Shown: piece after piece, positions 7,463 through 16,702 of the stretch
How positions within the stretch are numbered: the stretch's first letter is position 1
Layout: every line of letters begins with the position of its first letter
NCBI GenBank assembly: GCA_017467885.1
Contig: JAFUKC010000003.1
Span: forward strand, 1 to 40,449
Reading direction: 5' to 3'
Length of the DNA: 40,449 bases
Source of the DNA: Bacteroidaceae bacterium
GTDB taxonomy: Bacteria; Bacteroidota; Bacteroidia; Bacteroidales; Bacteroidaceae
The notes under the pieces: model-generated
What the model saw: only the letters and a program-made list of their open reading frames with translations
The model's database searches: none
Told to the model about the DNA's origin: nothing
Position numbers and translations under genes: made by a program

Positions 7463-8785
7463 TTATTCTTTTCCTAATACTGTCTTCAACTCCGATTGGG
7501 CTACAAGGTAATTAAATATCGAGTTGTTGTATGTAAGCTGCACATTGGTGAGCGATACTTGTGAATTATTCAACTCGAGAATTGTTCCTTTTCCAACCTC
7601 GTAACGCTTTTTGCTTATCTCTACGTTTTTCTGTGCAAGTTCCACTGCCTGTTTGTTTGATGAAATCTGTTCGGCACTCGATGTCATATTGTCGAGGTAG
7701 CTTTGTGCCTGCATACGTAGCATGCGCTCGGTGTTTATGCGGTTTTCGGCCAACTGAGTCTGTTGTATCTTGTTGCTTTTAAGTTTTGTGAAGTTGCTAG
7801 CTTTGAACAAGGGAATACTCAACGATAGTGTAAGCGACGATGCATTACTCCAATTGTAGTTGTTTATTTCCCAATTGGTATTCGACATCGACTGATATTG
7901 GTAACTGCCCACAAGTGCAAGGGTGGGGTGGAAGTTTGTCTTCAGCAATTTCCTTGTTTGGTTCAGCAACTCTCCGTTAAGGTCTATTTGGCGCAGGGTG
8001 CTGTTGTTCTCGAGCGACAGATTGTCGGCTGTTGTTGCAGCTTTGTGCATCTCTCCTTCGTAGTTTGTCAGCTTATCATTTATTACTATGTCTACGTTGG
8101 CGGTGATGCCCATAAGCACTTTTAATTGCAATTTGGCAAGTTCCACTGCATTCTTTCCGCTTACGACATTGGGCCATAGGCTGCGTACCTGTACCTCTGC
8201 GCTTATCTTGTCATATTCGCTTACGCTTCCCTGTTGGTACATTGTGTTTACGACATGATAGTTGCGCTCGGTCTGTTTGTAGTTCTCCATCAGCACGTTG
8301 TATGAATCCTGTGCAAGCATCAGCTGGTAAAAGGCTTTTGTCACCTGATTTACCATGTCTATCTTCGATGCCCGGCTCTTCTCTACAGCCAATTCAATGT
8401 CGGCTTTGGTCATGTTGATGGTGCGGTATGCCGCCGGAGCATATAGGGGCAGCGATACGTTTAAAGCCCCGTTCCATGTGTTCGAATCGTCCATACCCAT
8501 CTTGAAGCTGCCCATGCTGGTTTTTATTTCTGCAACTTTGATATTGTAGGTAACTGTTCCGTCGAGTGATACCGAAGGCAGCAGCGAACGCCATGCCTCC
8601 TTCTTCGAAACCTCTTTCAGTGTAATCTCCTGCTCGGCCACTTTGATTGTGGGGTTCTCGCTCAATGCCAACTCGATAGCTCTGTCGAGTGTAAGTTGCA
8701 TTGTCGGTGTGGTCTCTTGTGCATAGGCCATCATGCAGAATGCCAATGCTGCAACCACTGTTTTCAATCGCATTTTAATGTTCAT
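7463..8785 (-). CDS. TolC-family outer-membrane efflux channel
   Basis: 440 residues with a cleavable signal peptide (hydrophobic stretch ending near MMAYAQ) and two repeated OEP halves made of long amphipathic helices and beta strands. 'LTLDRAIELALSENPTIKVAEQ' marks the first repeat, and 'KRYEVGKGTILELNNSQVSL' is the typical end of the second. It forms the outer-membrane duct of the tripartite pump. The start codon overlaps the TetR stop (ATGA at 8782-8785), showing coupled translation and direct co-regulation by that repressor. Confidence 0.93.
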   Translation of the reverse strand: MNIKMRLKTVVAALAFCMMAYAQETTPTMQLTLDRAIELALSENPTIKVAEQEITLKEVSKKEAWRSLLPSVSLDGTVTYNIKVAEIKTSMGSFKMGMDDSNTWNGALNVSLPLYAPAAYRTINMTKADIELAVEKSRASKIDMVNQVTKAFYQLMLAQDSYNVLMENYKQTERNYHVVNTMYQQGSVSEYDKISAEVQVRSLWPNVVSGKNAVELAKLQLKVLMGITANVDIVINDKLTNYEGEMHKAATTADNLSLENNSTLRQIDLNGELLNQTRKLLKTNFHPTLALVGSYQYQSMSNTNWEINNYNWSNASSLTLSLSIPLFKASNFTKLKSNKIQQTQLAENRINTERMLRMQAQSYLDNMTSSAEQISSNKQAVELAQKNVEISKKRYEVGKGTILELNNSQVSLTNVQLTYNNSIFNYLVAQSELKTVLGKE

Positions 8786-9426
8786 AAATCTAATGATAAA
8801 TTATTGTTTTGTATATATTTCTCGATTATCTTCTCTCCTTTTTCTGTGGCGATTCCTCGCATATAAAAAAGGATAAAAGAACGCCCTAAAACTTCCGGCG
8901 TATATTCGGGGTACTCTGTGCTTATTGTAAGTTTTTCTAAATTGTTTTTTATGATATTTCTTATCAACCCCACCTCGATATCTTTACGCAGATAACCATC
9001 TTTTATGCATTGTTTCAACCACATGGTGAAGATTTTTTCGTTATGTGCTTCTTGCTTTAGTCTTTCCTCCTTTATTTCGGGGTATTTTTTTAAGTCGATA
9101 AAGAATTTTTTGTTGGTGTGTTCCAGAATTTTAAAATATAAACTGTAGCACATCAGGATTTTTTCAAACGAACTTATTTCTTGGCTTTTTAAGTATGGGA
9201 GAAGTTTATTTCTCAAATAATTGTGTGATATGTTAAGGCATTCGTACAACAATTCCTTCTTGTCGGTGAACTGTTCGTATATGGTACGCTTGGATATTTT
9301 AAGCTGTATTGCAATATCGTCCATTTTGACATCCTTAACTCCCATCTGCAGGAATAGTTTGCATGCGTGTTCTATTATCTTTATACGAACCTCGTTGTTA
9401 ATGTGTTGTCTTTCCTTGTCGGCCAT
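8782..9426 (-). CDS. TetR/AcrR-family transcriptional regulator of the efflux operon
   Basis: From the chosen ATG at 9426 the product is 214 residues. It has an N-terminal TetR helix-turn-helix ('IIEHACKLFLQMGVKDVKMD' then 'DIAIQLKISKRTIYEQFTDKKELL') and a helical ligand-binding domain. An upstream ATG at 9462 would add 12 residues but lies only about two bases from the predicted transcription start, so 9426 is preferred. It is the first gene of the operon and overlaps the channel gene. Self-repression relieved by a pump substrate is the usual arrangement for this family and is inferred here. AT-rich sequence around the promoter is a plausible operator. Confidence 0.9.
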   Translation of the reverse strand: MADKERQHINNEVRIKIIEHACKLFLQMGVKDVKMDDIAIQLKISKRTIYEQFTDKKELLYECLNISHNYLRNKLLPYLKSQEISSFEKILMCYSLYFKILEHTNKKFFIDLKKYPEIKEERLKQEAHNEKIFTMWLKQCIKDGYLRKDIEVGLIRNIIKNNLEKLTISTEYPEYTPEVLGRSFILFYMRGIATEKGEKIIEKYIQNNNLSLDL

Positions 9427-9470
9427 CCTTTTTTTGTTTTGAAAAACTGCTTCTGCTTTCAAATTGCCTG

Positions 9471-9501
9471 CAAATTTAGCAATAAAACTCTAATTCGCAA
9501 A
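9471..9501 (-). promoter_or_regulatory. Promoter of the tetR-efflux operon
   Basis: On the minus strand TTTG (9501-9498) and TAAATTTG (9478-9471) are 19 bases apart, a close match to the Bacteroidetes promoter. The predicted start near 9464 supports the ATG at 9426 as the true tetR start. Confidence 0.78.
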
Positions 9502-9582
9502 ATAGTTTTCTATATAAATAATGCATGGTATATATTAATTAATGTTTTTTTTAATTTACTCGCTTTTTCAGTTAAAAAATAA

Positions 9583-9616
9583 AAATGTGTGCCAAAGTGA
9601 AGTTTGGCACACATTT
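9583..9616 (-). terminator. Intrinsic terminator of clpB
   Basis: AAATGTGTGCCAAA (9583-9596) pairs perfectly with TTTGGCACACATTT (9603-9616). Read leftward, the stem is followed by a T-rich run (complement of 9570-9582). It lies just after the clpB stop at 9634. Confidence 0.9.
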
Positions 9617-9633
9617 GATTAAGAATCAGGAAC

Positions 9634-12222
9634 TTAATTGTAGAATGTCAGGCTGTTGCCATCAGAGTCTGCGGTAACGAACCCTTCCTTGTTTACATTC
9701 CCGCCCAGAATCTGTCTCGACAGATCGTTCAACAAGTGGCGTTGTATGGCTCGTTTTATGGGGCGTGCTCCGAATTCCGGGTCGAAACCTGCTTGGGCGA
9801 TAAAGTCGATGGCTCGTTCTGTTGGTTGCAACTCTATACCGTTTTCTCTTAACATATTTGCAATGCTGTCTATTTGCAATCTTACAATCTGTTTTATTTC
9901 GCTTTCGTCGAGCGGGGTAAACATTATTGTTTCGTCTATGCGGTTAAGGAATTCGGGACGTATTGTTTTCTTAAGCATATTCATAAGTTCTTCTTTTGTC
10001 TCTTCTAATATGCGTTCGCGGTTGCCGGAGTCGATACGCTCGAATTGCTCTTGTATGTAGCTGCTGCCAAGGTTGCTTGTCATTATTATTATTGTATTCT
10101 TGAAGTTTGCGGTGCGTCCTTTGTTGTCGGTCAGGCGTCCGTCGTCAAGTACTTGCAATAAGATATTGAATACATCGGGGTGGGCTTTTTCTATTTCGTC
10201 GAACAGAATCACGCTGTAGGGCTTGCGACGTACCGCTTCGGTCAATTGCCCGCCTTCGTCGTAGCCTACGTATCCCGGAGGTGCTCCAATCAATCGCGAT
10301 ACCGAGAATTTCTCCTGATATTCGCTCATGTCTATTCGCGTTATCATTGTTTCGTCGTTGAACAGGTAAGCTGCAAGTGCTTTTGCAAGTTCGGTTTTTC
10401 CGACACCGGTGGTTCCAAGGAAGATGAATGATCCGATGGGGCGTTTAGGGTCCTGCAACCCGGCGCGGCTGCGTCTTACGGCATCGCTAACGGCCTGTAT
10501 GGCCTCTTCCTGTCCTATGATGCGTTTGTGCAACTCTTCTTCAAGGTTTAGTAGCTTCTCTCGTTCGCTTTGAAGCATCTTGTTTACGGGTATCCCGGTG
10601 CGACGTGATATAACATCGGCTATATCCTCGGCGGTTACCTCTTCTTTTATCATTGCGCTGTCGCCTTGTGCTTCATGCAGTTGTTTCTGCACCTCGGCGA
10701 TTTCGTCGTTTAGTGCTTTTATCTTGCCATAGCGTATTTCGGCTACACGTCCATAGTCTCCTTCGCGTTCGGCCTTCTCGGCTTCAAACTTCATTTGTTC
10801 AATCTCTTGTTTTGCGCTTTGTATGCGGTCTGCGAGTTCTTTTTCGTGTTGCCATTTGGCGCGGCGGCTGCTCTCCTCCTCCTTTAATGTGGCGATTTCT
10901 TTGTTAAGAATGTTGAGTTTCTGCTCGTCTTTTTCGCGTTTGATGGCTTCACGCTCTATCTCAAGCTGTTTCAGGTGACGCGATATTTCGTCGAGTTCTT
11001 CGGGCAGGGAGTCGCGCTCCATGCGCAGTTTTGCCGCAGCTTCGTCAACAAGGTCTATTGCTTTGTCGGGCAGGAAACGTTCTGTTATATAGCGGTCGCT
11101 AAGTGTTACGGCTGCAATGATTGCGTCGTCTTGTATTCGCACCTTGTGGTGGTTCTCGTAGCGTTCTTTCAGTCCTCGAAGTATCGAGATGGCACTCATC
11201 CGGTCGGGCTCGTTTACCATCACAGTTTGGAATCTTCGCTCGAGTGCTTTGTCTTTTTCAAAATACTTTTGATATTCGTCAAGAGTTGTTGCACCGATGG
11301 AACGCAACTCGCCGCGTGCAAGCGCCGGCTTCAGAATGTTTGCGGCATCCATGGCGCCTTCGCTCTTGCCGGCGCCGACGAGGGTATGTATCTCGTCTAT
11401 GAAGAGTATTATTCTTCCTTCCGATTTCTGCACCTCGTTTATTGCCGACTTCAGTCGTTCTTCGAATTCTCCTTTATATTTTGCTCCGGCAATAAGTGCA
11501 CCCATGTCGAGTGAGTATATCTCTTTGTTGCGTAAGTTTTCCGGGACATCGCCCCTTATGATACGGTGTGCAAGCCCCTCTACTATGGCTGTTTTGCCGG
11601 TTCCCGGCTCGCCAATCAATACAGGGTTGTTCTTTGTGCGTCTGCTCAAAATCTGCAGGATGCGGCGTATCTCCTCGTCTCGGCCTATTACAGGGTCGAG
11701 TTTGCCGCTTTTGGCCGACTCGTTCAGGTTTATTGCGTATTTGCTTAACGATTGGTATGTATCCTCGGCATTCTGCGATTTTACTTTTTCGCCTTTTCGC
11801 AATTCTGATATGGCAGCTTTAAGCTCTTTGCTGTTGATTCCCCGATTTTTCAGTAGGGTGGATGCGCCGCTCTGTACTTCCAACAATGCCAGCAGAATGG
11901 GTTCGACCGAAACAAACTCGTCTCCCATGTTTTGTGCTATCTCTGATGCCTTTGTTAGAACCATGTTGCTTTCGCGGCTGAAATAGGACTCTCCTCCTGA
12001 TACTTTTGGCAGCTTCTGCTCCTCTTTTTCAATTTCGTTTCGTATCAATTGCTGGTTTACTCCCGTTTTCTGAAGCAGAAAAGAGGTAATCTCTTCTCCT
12101 GTCTTCAAAACGGCTCCCAACAGATGAATAGGTTCAATAGCCTGTTGTCCGAGTGATTGTGCTCGGTTTGCACTCTCTTGTATGGCTTCTTGTGCTTTGA
12201 TTGTGAATTTGTTGATGTTCAT
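9634..12222 (-). CDS. clpB: ATP-dependent disaggregase ClpB
   Basis: From the ATG at 12222, which is preceded by a clear AAGGAG site, the protein has 862 residues, the usual ClpB length; the longer open frame upstream is rejected. Domains in order: Clp N-domain (1-150), first AAA+ module with Walker A GEPGTGKT at 204-211 and 'LFIDEIHTLVGAG', the middle coiled coil (about 400-530) and the second AAA+ module with 'GTTGVGKTELAKAL' and 'FDEIEKAHPDVFN'. The C-terminal domain has 'RPEFLNRIDE' and 'FGARPIKRAIQ'. With DnaK it pulls apart protein aggregates after heat stress in the cytoplasm. No CIRCE element is seen upstream, but a perfect palindrome lies at 12271-12317. Confidence 0.97.
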   Translation of the reverse strand: MNINKFTIKAQEAIQESANRAQSLGQQAIEPIHLLGAVLKTGEEITSFLLQKTGVNQQLIRNEIEKEEQKLPKVSGGESYFSRESNMVLTKASEIAQNMGDEFVSVEPILLALLEVQSGASTLLKNRGINSKELKAAISELRKGEKVKSQNAEDTYQSLSKYAINLNESAKSGKLDPVIGRDEEIRRILQILSRRTKNNPVLIGEPGTGKTAIVEGLAHRIIRGDVPENLRNKEIYSLDMGALIAGAKYKGEFEERLKSAINEVQKSEGRIILFIDEIHTLVGAGKSEGAMDAANILKPALARGELRSIGATTLDEYQKYFEKDKALERRFQTVMVNEPDRMSAISILRGLKERYENHHKVRIQDDAIIAAVTLSDRYITERFLPDKAIDLVDEAAAKLRMERDSLPEELDEISRHLKQLEIEREAIKREKDEQKLNILNKEIATLKEEESSRRAKWQHEKELADRIQSAKQEIEQMKFEAEKAEREGDYGRVAEIRYGKIKALNDEIAEVQKQLHEAQGDSAMIKEEVTAEDIADVISRRTGIPVNKMLQSEREKLLNLEEELHKRIIGQEEAIQAVSDAVRRSRAGLQDPKRPIGSFIFLGTTGVGKTELAKALAAYLFNDETMITRIDMSEYQEKFSVSRLIGAPPGYVGYDEGGQLTEAVRRKPYSVILFDEIEKAHPDVFNILLQVLDDGRLTDNKGRTANFKNTIIIMTSNLGSSYIQEQFERIDSGNRERILEETKEELMNMLKKTIRPEFLNRIDETIMFTPLDESEIKQIVRLQIDSIANMLRENGIELQPTERAIDFIAQAGFDPEFGARPIKRAIQRHLLNDLSRQILGGNVNKEGFVTADSDGNSLTFYN

Positions 12223-12270
12223 AGTCTTTTCTCCTTTCAGTGAACAATGAACAAATATTGCTCCAAAATG

Positions 12271-12317
12271 TTTTATACGCCATTTTGTCATAACTAATGA
12301 CAAAATGGCGTATAAAA
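12271..12317. repeat. Perfect 21-bp inverted repeat between nadE and clpB
   Basis: Positions 12271-12291 are exactly complementary to 12297-12317 around a five-base loop. It lies 17 bases after the nadE stop and about 50 bases before the clpB start, both genes reading leftward. There is no T-run on either side. It may be the nadE 3' stem or an operator for clpB. Confidence 0.9.
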
Positions 12318-12333
12318 CGTGTCTTTATTGCTG

Positions 12334-14259
12334 CTATAGTTCTTCACATTCTTGCAACCATAAGGAGCAGCTTGTGTCAGAAGGCATACGCCAATCACCG
12401 CGCGGGCTGAAGCTTATACATCCCACTTTTGGGCCATCCGGCGTACAGGAACGCTTGAATTGCTGTGTAAAGAAACGACGGAAAAATGTCTTCAGCCATT
12501 TTTTTATGGTGCAGTCGTCATATTTGTCGGCAAATGTATTTTTGGCGAGGAAAAAAATCTTCTTGGGTGTGCAACCTCCTTTTATAAAATGGAACAGGAA
12601 GAAGTCGTGCAATTCGTATGGGCCGACAAGGTCTTCGGTCTTTTGCTTAATATCGCCGTTCTCGTTTGCCGGAAGCAGTTCGGGTGAGATAGGCGTGTTT
12701 ATTATGTCAAGCAGTATGCTTCGTGTCTCTTTGTCGGAGATGTTATCTGCTGCCCATCTTACAAGATGTTGTACAAGGGTTTTTGGTACAGAAGCATTGA
12801 CGCTGTACATGCTCATGTGGTCGCCATTGTATGTGGCCCAGCCTAATGCAAGTTCCGATAGGTCGCCTGTACCTACAACAAATCCGTTGGTTTTGTTCGA
12901 AATATCCATAAGCAACTGTGTACGTTCGCGTGCCTGTGCATTCTCATACGTTACGTCGTGCAGGTTTATGTCGTGCCCGATATCCTTGAAGTGTTGTATG
13001 CATGCCTCTTTGATTGATATTTCCTGTAGTGTTATGCCTAATTGCTGCATTAAGGCTATTGCGTTGTTGTATGTGCGGTCGGTGGTGCCGAATCCGGGCA
13101 TTGTTATTCCTGTTATATCTTTGCGGTTGCGCTTCAATATGTCGAATGCGTGTACTGTGACAAGCAGTGCAAGGGTGGAGTCGAGTCCTCCGGATATGCC
13201 TATGACGCAGGTTGCGGCATTTGTATGTTTTATGCGTTTGGCTAATCCTGCTGCCTGTATTGTGAACATTTCCCGGCAACGATTATCGTATTCTTCGTTT
13301 CTTGGGACAAACGGCTGTGCGTCGTATATTCTTGTGAGTTTTGTGCCTGTATATTCCTTCTGTACGATGTCGATGCATTCTCCCCGGCTATGTTCTGAAT
13401 CCGACCTTGCAACTGTAAATGATTTGTTGTTGATGCGGTTGCGCCTTATCTGTTGTATGTCTATCTCTGCAATTATCATCTGCCCGTCTGTCGCAAAGCG
13501 TTCGCCTCTCTGTATTATTTCGCCATTGTCGGCTATTAGTGCATTTCCTGTATATACAAGATCGCTTGAGGATTCTCCGAAGCCGCAGCCCGAATGTACA
13601 TAGCCCGAAATATTTCGCATGCTCTGTTGTCTGCAACTTTCCACAAGTTTGTCATACATGCCTGCTGTTTCGTTTATTGCAGCCGGGTTGAATATTATTT
13701 CGGCACCATAGAGGGCAAGTTTGCTGCTTTGTGGAGTGGGGTGTGTGGTCTCATCGCCAATTGCTATTCCGAATGTGCATGCCGGCGTGCGGAACAGTAT
13801 ATTGCTCCCGACCGGAACGTTTTGGTCGAATATCTTTACTGTCGTGTCTGCTATAAAGTCTCCGGGTGTAAACCATCGTTCGGTGTTCAATAGCTCTTCT
13901 TGGTTGAAGTTGCTTTTGGGTACAATGCCAACGATTTTTCCTCTATGTATTACTATTGCGCAGTTCAGCAATGCATCGCTTATGCGTATGGGTGCACCTG
14001 CTATTATTACTGTTTCACAATCCGATGATATATTTAATAAGGAATGCACGGCCTCCAAAGCTCCGTTCAATAGTGTGTCTTGATGAAACAGGTCGGCGCA
14101 ACTGACGGATGTGATACTAAGTTCGGGGAATAGTAATATTTCAACATCTTTCTCCTCGGCTTTCTTTATAAGCGATGTCATTTGCTCGATGTTGTAATGG
14201 CAATCGGCTACCTTTACAATCGGTACTGCTGCTGCAATCTTTGCAAATCCGTATTTCAT
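12334..14259 (-). CDS. nadE: NAD+ synthetase with glutaminase-like domain lacking its catalytic Cys
   Basis: 641 residues, the size of glutamine-type NadE. It makes NAD+ from nicotinic acid adenine dinucleotide, ATP and a nitrogen donor. The C-terminal synthetase domain looks intact: PP-loop SGGLDST at 356-362 and 'PGFGTTDRTYNNA'. The N-terminal nitrilase-like domain keeps Glu46 (LLFPELSIT) and Lys115 (VPKSNF), but where the family has 'xICEDLW' it reads IAIGDETTH, so Gly168 (codon GGC at 13756-13758) replaces the nucleophilic Cys. The surrounding active-site residues have also drifted, while the frame is open throughout. Glutamine use is therefore probably lost and free ammonia used instead; that is inference. 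It stands alone between two hairpins. Confidence 0.93.
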   Translation of the reverse strand: MKYGFAKIAAAVPIVKVADCHYNIEQMTSLIKKAEEKDVEILLFPELSITSVSCADLFHQDTLLNGALEAVHSLLNISSDCETVIIAGAPIRISDALLNCAIVIHRGKIVGIVPKSNFNQEELLNTERWFTPGDFIADTTVKIFDQNVPVGSNILFRTPACTFGIAIGDETTHPTPQSSKLALYGAEIIFNPAAINETAGMYDKLVESCRQQSMRNISGYVHSGCGFGESSSDLVYTGNALIADNGEIIQRGERFATDGQMIIAEIDIQQIRRNRINNKSFTVARSDSEHSRGECIDIVQKEYTGTKLTRIYDAQPFVPRNEEYDNRCREMFTIQAAGLAKRIKHTNAATCVIGISGGLDSTLALLVTVHAFDILKRNRKDITGITMPGFGTTDRTYNNAIALMQQLGITLQEISIKEACIQHFKDIGHDINLHDVTYENAQARERTQLLMDISNKTNGFVVGTGDLSELALGWATYNGDHMSMYSVNASVPKTLVQHLVRWAADNISDKETRSILLDIINTPISPELLPANENGDIKQKTEDLVGPYELHDFFLFHFIKGGCTPKKIFFLAKNTFADKYDDCTIKKWLKTFFRRFFTQQFKRSCTPDGPKVGCISFSPRGDWRMPSDTSCSLWLQECEEL

Positions 14260-14285
14260 GATAGGTTGTTTATATGGAATGTATG

Positions 14286-14331
14286 TATAATAAGAGGGTG
14301 TGTAAAAAAATCACACACCCTCTTATGTATA
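14286..14331. terminator. Hairpin between the FAS1 lipoprotein gene and nadE
   Basis: ATAAGAGGGTGTGT (14290-14303) pairs perfectly with ACACACCCTCTTAT (14313-14326), extended by TATA/TATA past one bulged base. The loop carries the A/T-run rather than the 3' flank. It starts a few bases after the leftward FAS1 gene stop (14335), so it probably ends that transcript. Confidence 0.7.
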
Positions 14332-14334
14332 GAA

Positions 14335-16596
14335 TCAATATTTGTCTTCGGGGTTGGACGGGTCTGAAATTATTGATGTCGGAACCATTTCGAGGTAGTC
14401 GAATGAGTTCTCGTCGTATCGGTCGTTGGAGCCGTTGGTGCTTGTTACGTTTTTGCAACGAAGTGTGTGTCCCTTGCTGTATCTTTTACCATTTTCATCT
14501 ATATAATTAATAGTAGCTGTCGTTACAATTCGGCGGAACGAAACGGACGACTGGCGCATGCTGATTTTCATAGTGCTTCCGCCACTGATTTCGAAATTGT
14601 TGTTTACAATTACGCTTGCCGGGCCACGCATCCAACCGCGGTTACGCATGCTTTTGTCGTGTGCATCCTCTTCTTCTTCACTCCTTGTCTGCGGGTCGTA
14701 TGTGAACTGTCCCGATATTGACTGTGGTACTCCGCCCATGGCAGCAATTCCGTACAACTGCATGGTGTTGTCTATGGTTATAAGTGCCATATCTACGGGG
14801 ATGCCTGTGATGTCTTTGTCGAAATAGAATTGTGTGATGCCGCGTGATGTTGGTTCTGATGAGAAACCGTAGCGTATTTCATACGTTCCGGCGGGTACAT
14901 AAGGCAGGCGCACCGAGATGTCCGATTTACCCTCTATCATAAATTCATCGCCCTGATAACAAGTCCATCCTGTGTGTGTTATGGGCGAGTTGGGGCGCAG
15001 ATAGAATAATTTTGTCATGGGGTTGTGTATCTTCAAACGCTCGCAATAACCGGCAGGTATGTAGCATCCGTGTTTCTCAACGCCGTTGTTCATGAAACCG
15101 GGCGACCATCTTACGTTATTGTTGGTTAGTTCGGGGAACAATGATGAAGAGTCCCAACGCATGCGCTCGTAAAGGATGTTCGATGCCATTTCGTCTTCGT
15201 TATATACAAGTATCTTGTCAATGGGGTGAATTGTTCCAAAGTCGCATGTGCGCACAAGTGAACCCAATTCTTCGGGTGTATTGTAGTAAACGTTTACATC
15301 CTTGTAGGGTTCCATGGCGGGATTGTTGGACTTTGTTCCTTTCTCCTGTGAACGGTTAAGGACTATGACCTCGGGATTGATTGTGCCGTTGTTCGTGGGG
15401 CAGGTTACTTTTATAAGTGTATATGGCAACATTGTTTCGAAATAGTCGGTACGGTCGAAAGTTTCGGGGAACATCGTCTTTGCGTTGAAGTTGCTCTTGT
15501 ATGTTTGGTTGTTGTGCATGAGGAATGCTCCGTATCCGCAACCGGCGTTTACAGCACGGTCTAATATGTGGTATGCTACGAAACGGTTTAATGGGTTGTT
15601 TCGTGAAGTTTCGTCGTCGTAATCGACGGGAAGGCCTCTCTTTTCATATTCTTCGCCATACCATTTGTTTGCGAATATTCTTAAATCATCAATGTTGTTT
15701 ATGTTGTTTTGGATGAAGACTTCGTCCGGCTCTATAAGCAATGTGTATTTGCGGAGTCTGTCTTCGGGTGCTTTGGCTCCACGTAAAGCTCCGGTACCCA
15801 TGTCTACGGTTCCATATAGCTCTCCGTCATAATCGGGGTCGATGGTGCGAATCTCAAGCGAGTCGCTCAAACCGGTGGCTTTAAGTGCCGCACTGAAGAT
15901 TTTTAACTCCGGGCATCTTTCAATGATTTGAAGTATTTTTTCGTTCGAGGGAACAAGTACTCCGGCCATTGTTTGAATGGTTCCGTTTTCTACCTCAATG
16001 TCAACTTCGTTCACCTTGACATAGTTTTGACGATCGAATGTAAGATATTTCTCTTTACGTCCTTCGCCGGCAACGCTGTCGTTCATGTGTATGAAACGGT
16101 TGCTGAATGTTGTCTCCGATATTACGCCTTCGGTAAGGTTGTCCAATTTACGTCCTCTCTCTATAATATGATTCTTTGCAATCTCGGTACACATCGAGTC
16201 GCTCAACTCCTCTACGTCGGGCGAATATATACCTGTGTATATTATGTTTTCCTCATCTCCGCCTAAACTGTTCAGCCATCTTTCGTATTCCTCTGTTAAG
16301 TATGCTTCTATGGCTTTGTTGTCGGGGGCGAAAATTGTATAAGAGCCGTATGTGGAGAGAGTATGAAGCATATTTCCCGATGAAGAACGTCCTATACGTG
16401 CTTTCTTAAGTATGGTACATAGGTGGCTGTATTCTTCGGGGCGGTTTTGCAGATAGTCGGCAATGGTTTCTCCGGTGAATGTGTACCTGTTGCTTTTATC
16501 GATGTCCTCGGTACATCCGGTTGTGAATATACCGCTACAAGTTAGCACAAAAGCTAAAGCCGATGTTTTAATCTTGTTCGAAAAGTATTTTTTCAT
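14335..16596 (-). CDS. Large FAS1 (fasciclin) domain lipoprotein
   Basis: From the ATG at 16596 (16602 is an alternative, MIMKKYF) the product is 753 residues. A lipoprotein signal ends at 'GIFTTGC', followed by acidic EDIDKS, which suits export to the cell surface in Bacteroidetes. A FAS1 domain follows: 'TIADYLQNRPEEYSHLCTIL', then 'LSTYGSYTIFAPDNKAIEAYL', the classic FAS1 H1 motif, and 'AKNHIIERG', the H2-like segment. A second FAS1-like unit begins near 'ILQIIERCPELKIFSAALKA'. The C-terminal half (about 400-753) is beta-rich and unassigned. FAS1 domains mediate adhesion or matrix binding. It has its own promoter and a 95-base leader, and no SusC/SusD neighbour. Confidence 0.85.
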   Translation of the reverse strand: MKKYFSNKIKTSALAFVLTCSGIFTTGCTEDIDKSNRYTFTGETIADYLQNRPEEYSHLCTILKKARIGRSSSGNMLHTLSTYGSYTIFAPDNKAIEAYLTEEYERWLNSLGGDEENIIYTGIYSPDVEELSDSMCTEIAKNHIIERGRKLDNLTEGVISETTFSNRFIHMNDSVAGEGRKEKYLTFDRQNYVKVNEVDIEVENGTIQTMAGVLVPSNEKILQIIERCPELKIFSAALKATGLSDSLEIRTIDPDYDGELYGTVDMGTGALRGAKAPEDRLRKYTLLIEPDEVFIQNNINNIDDLRIFANKWYGEEYEKRGLPVDYDDETSRNNPLNRFVAYHILDRAVNAGCGYGAFLMHNNQTYKSNFNAKTMFPETFDRTDYFETMLPYTLIKVTCPTNNGTINPEVIVLNRSQEKGTKSNNPAMEPYKDVNVYYNTPEELGSLVRTCDFGTIHPIDKILVYNEDEMASNILYERMRWDSSSLFPELTNNNVRWSPGFMNNGVEKHGCYIPAGYCERLKIHNPMTKLFYLRPNSPITHTGWTCYQGDEFMIEGKSDISVRLPYVPAGTYEIRYGFSSEPTSRGITQFYFDKDITGIPVDMALITIDNTMQLYGIAAMGGVPQSISGQFTYDPQTRSEEEEDAHDKSMRNRGWMRGPASVIVNNNFEISGGSTMKISMRQSSVSFRRIVTTATINYIDENGKRYSKGHTLRCKNVTSTNGSNDRYDENSFDYLEMVPTSIISDPSNPEDKY

Positions 16597-16625
16597 TATC
16601 ATATTTATTTTATATTCTTGCAAAA

Positions 16626-16650
16626 GTGTGCCCCTAAAGAGGGGATGCAC
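16626..16650 (-). promoter_or_regulatory. Hairpin in the leader of the FAS1 lipoprotein mRNA
   Basis: In the leftward transcript GTGC-A-TCCCCT pairs with AGGGG-CAC around a short loop. It sits about 30-50 bases before the start codon within a leader of roughly 95 bases. It could modulate translation or stability. It matches no riboswitch class I recognise. Confidence 0.45.
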
Positions 16651-16702
16651 CGTGTGTGATGCTTTTGAAGTTTATCTTGATTAATTAGGTGCATATTCTG
16701 TC

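Noticed and set aside
11297-11986. 229-codon frame antisense to clpB
   Set aside because: It runs opposite the conserved first AAA+ module of ClpB, has no recognisable motif, and has no promoter.
12223-12303. Upstream extension of clpB from 12303
   Set aside because: The strong AAGGAG site before 12222 and the normal ClpB N-terminus (MNINKFTIKAQEA) fix the start at 12222.
12223-12317. CIRCE (HrcA operator) upstream of clpB
   Set aside because: The palindrome there does not match TTAGCACTC-N9-GAGTGCTAA.
12305-13603. 432-codon open frame on the + strand, antisense to nadE
   Set aside because: It lies fully opposite a well-recognised gene, its translation is Cys/Ser-rich with no family pattern, and it begins inside the palindrome. 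It is a shadow of nadE codon bias.
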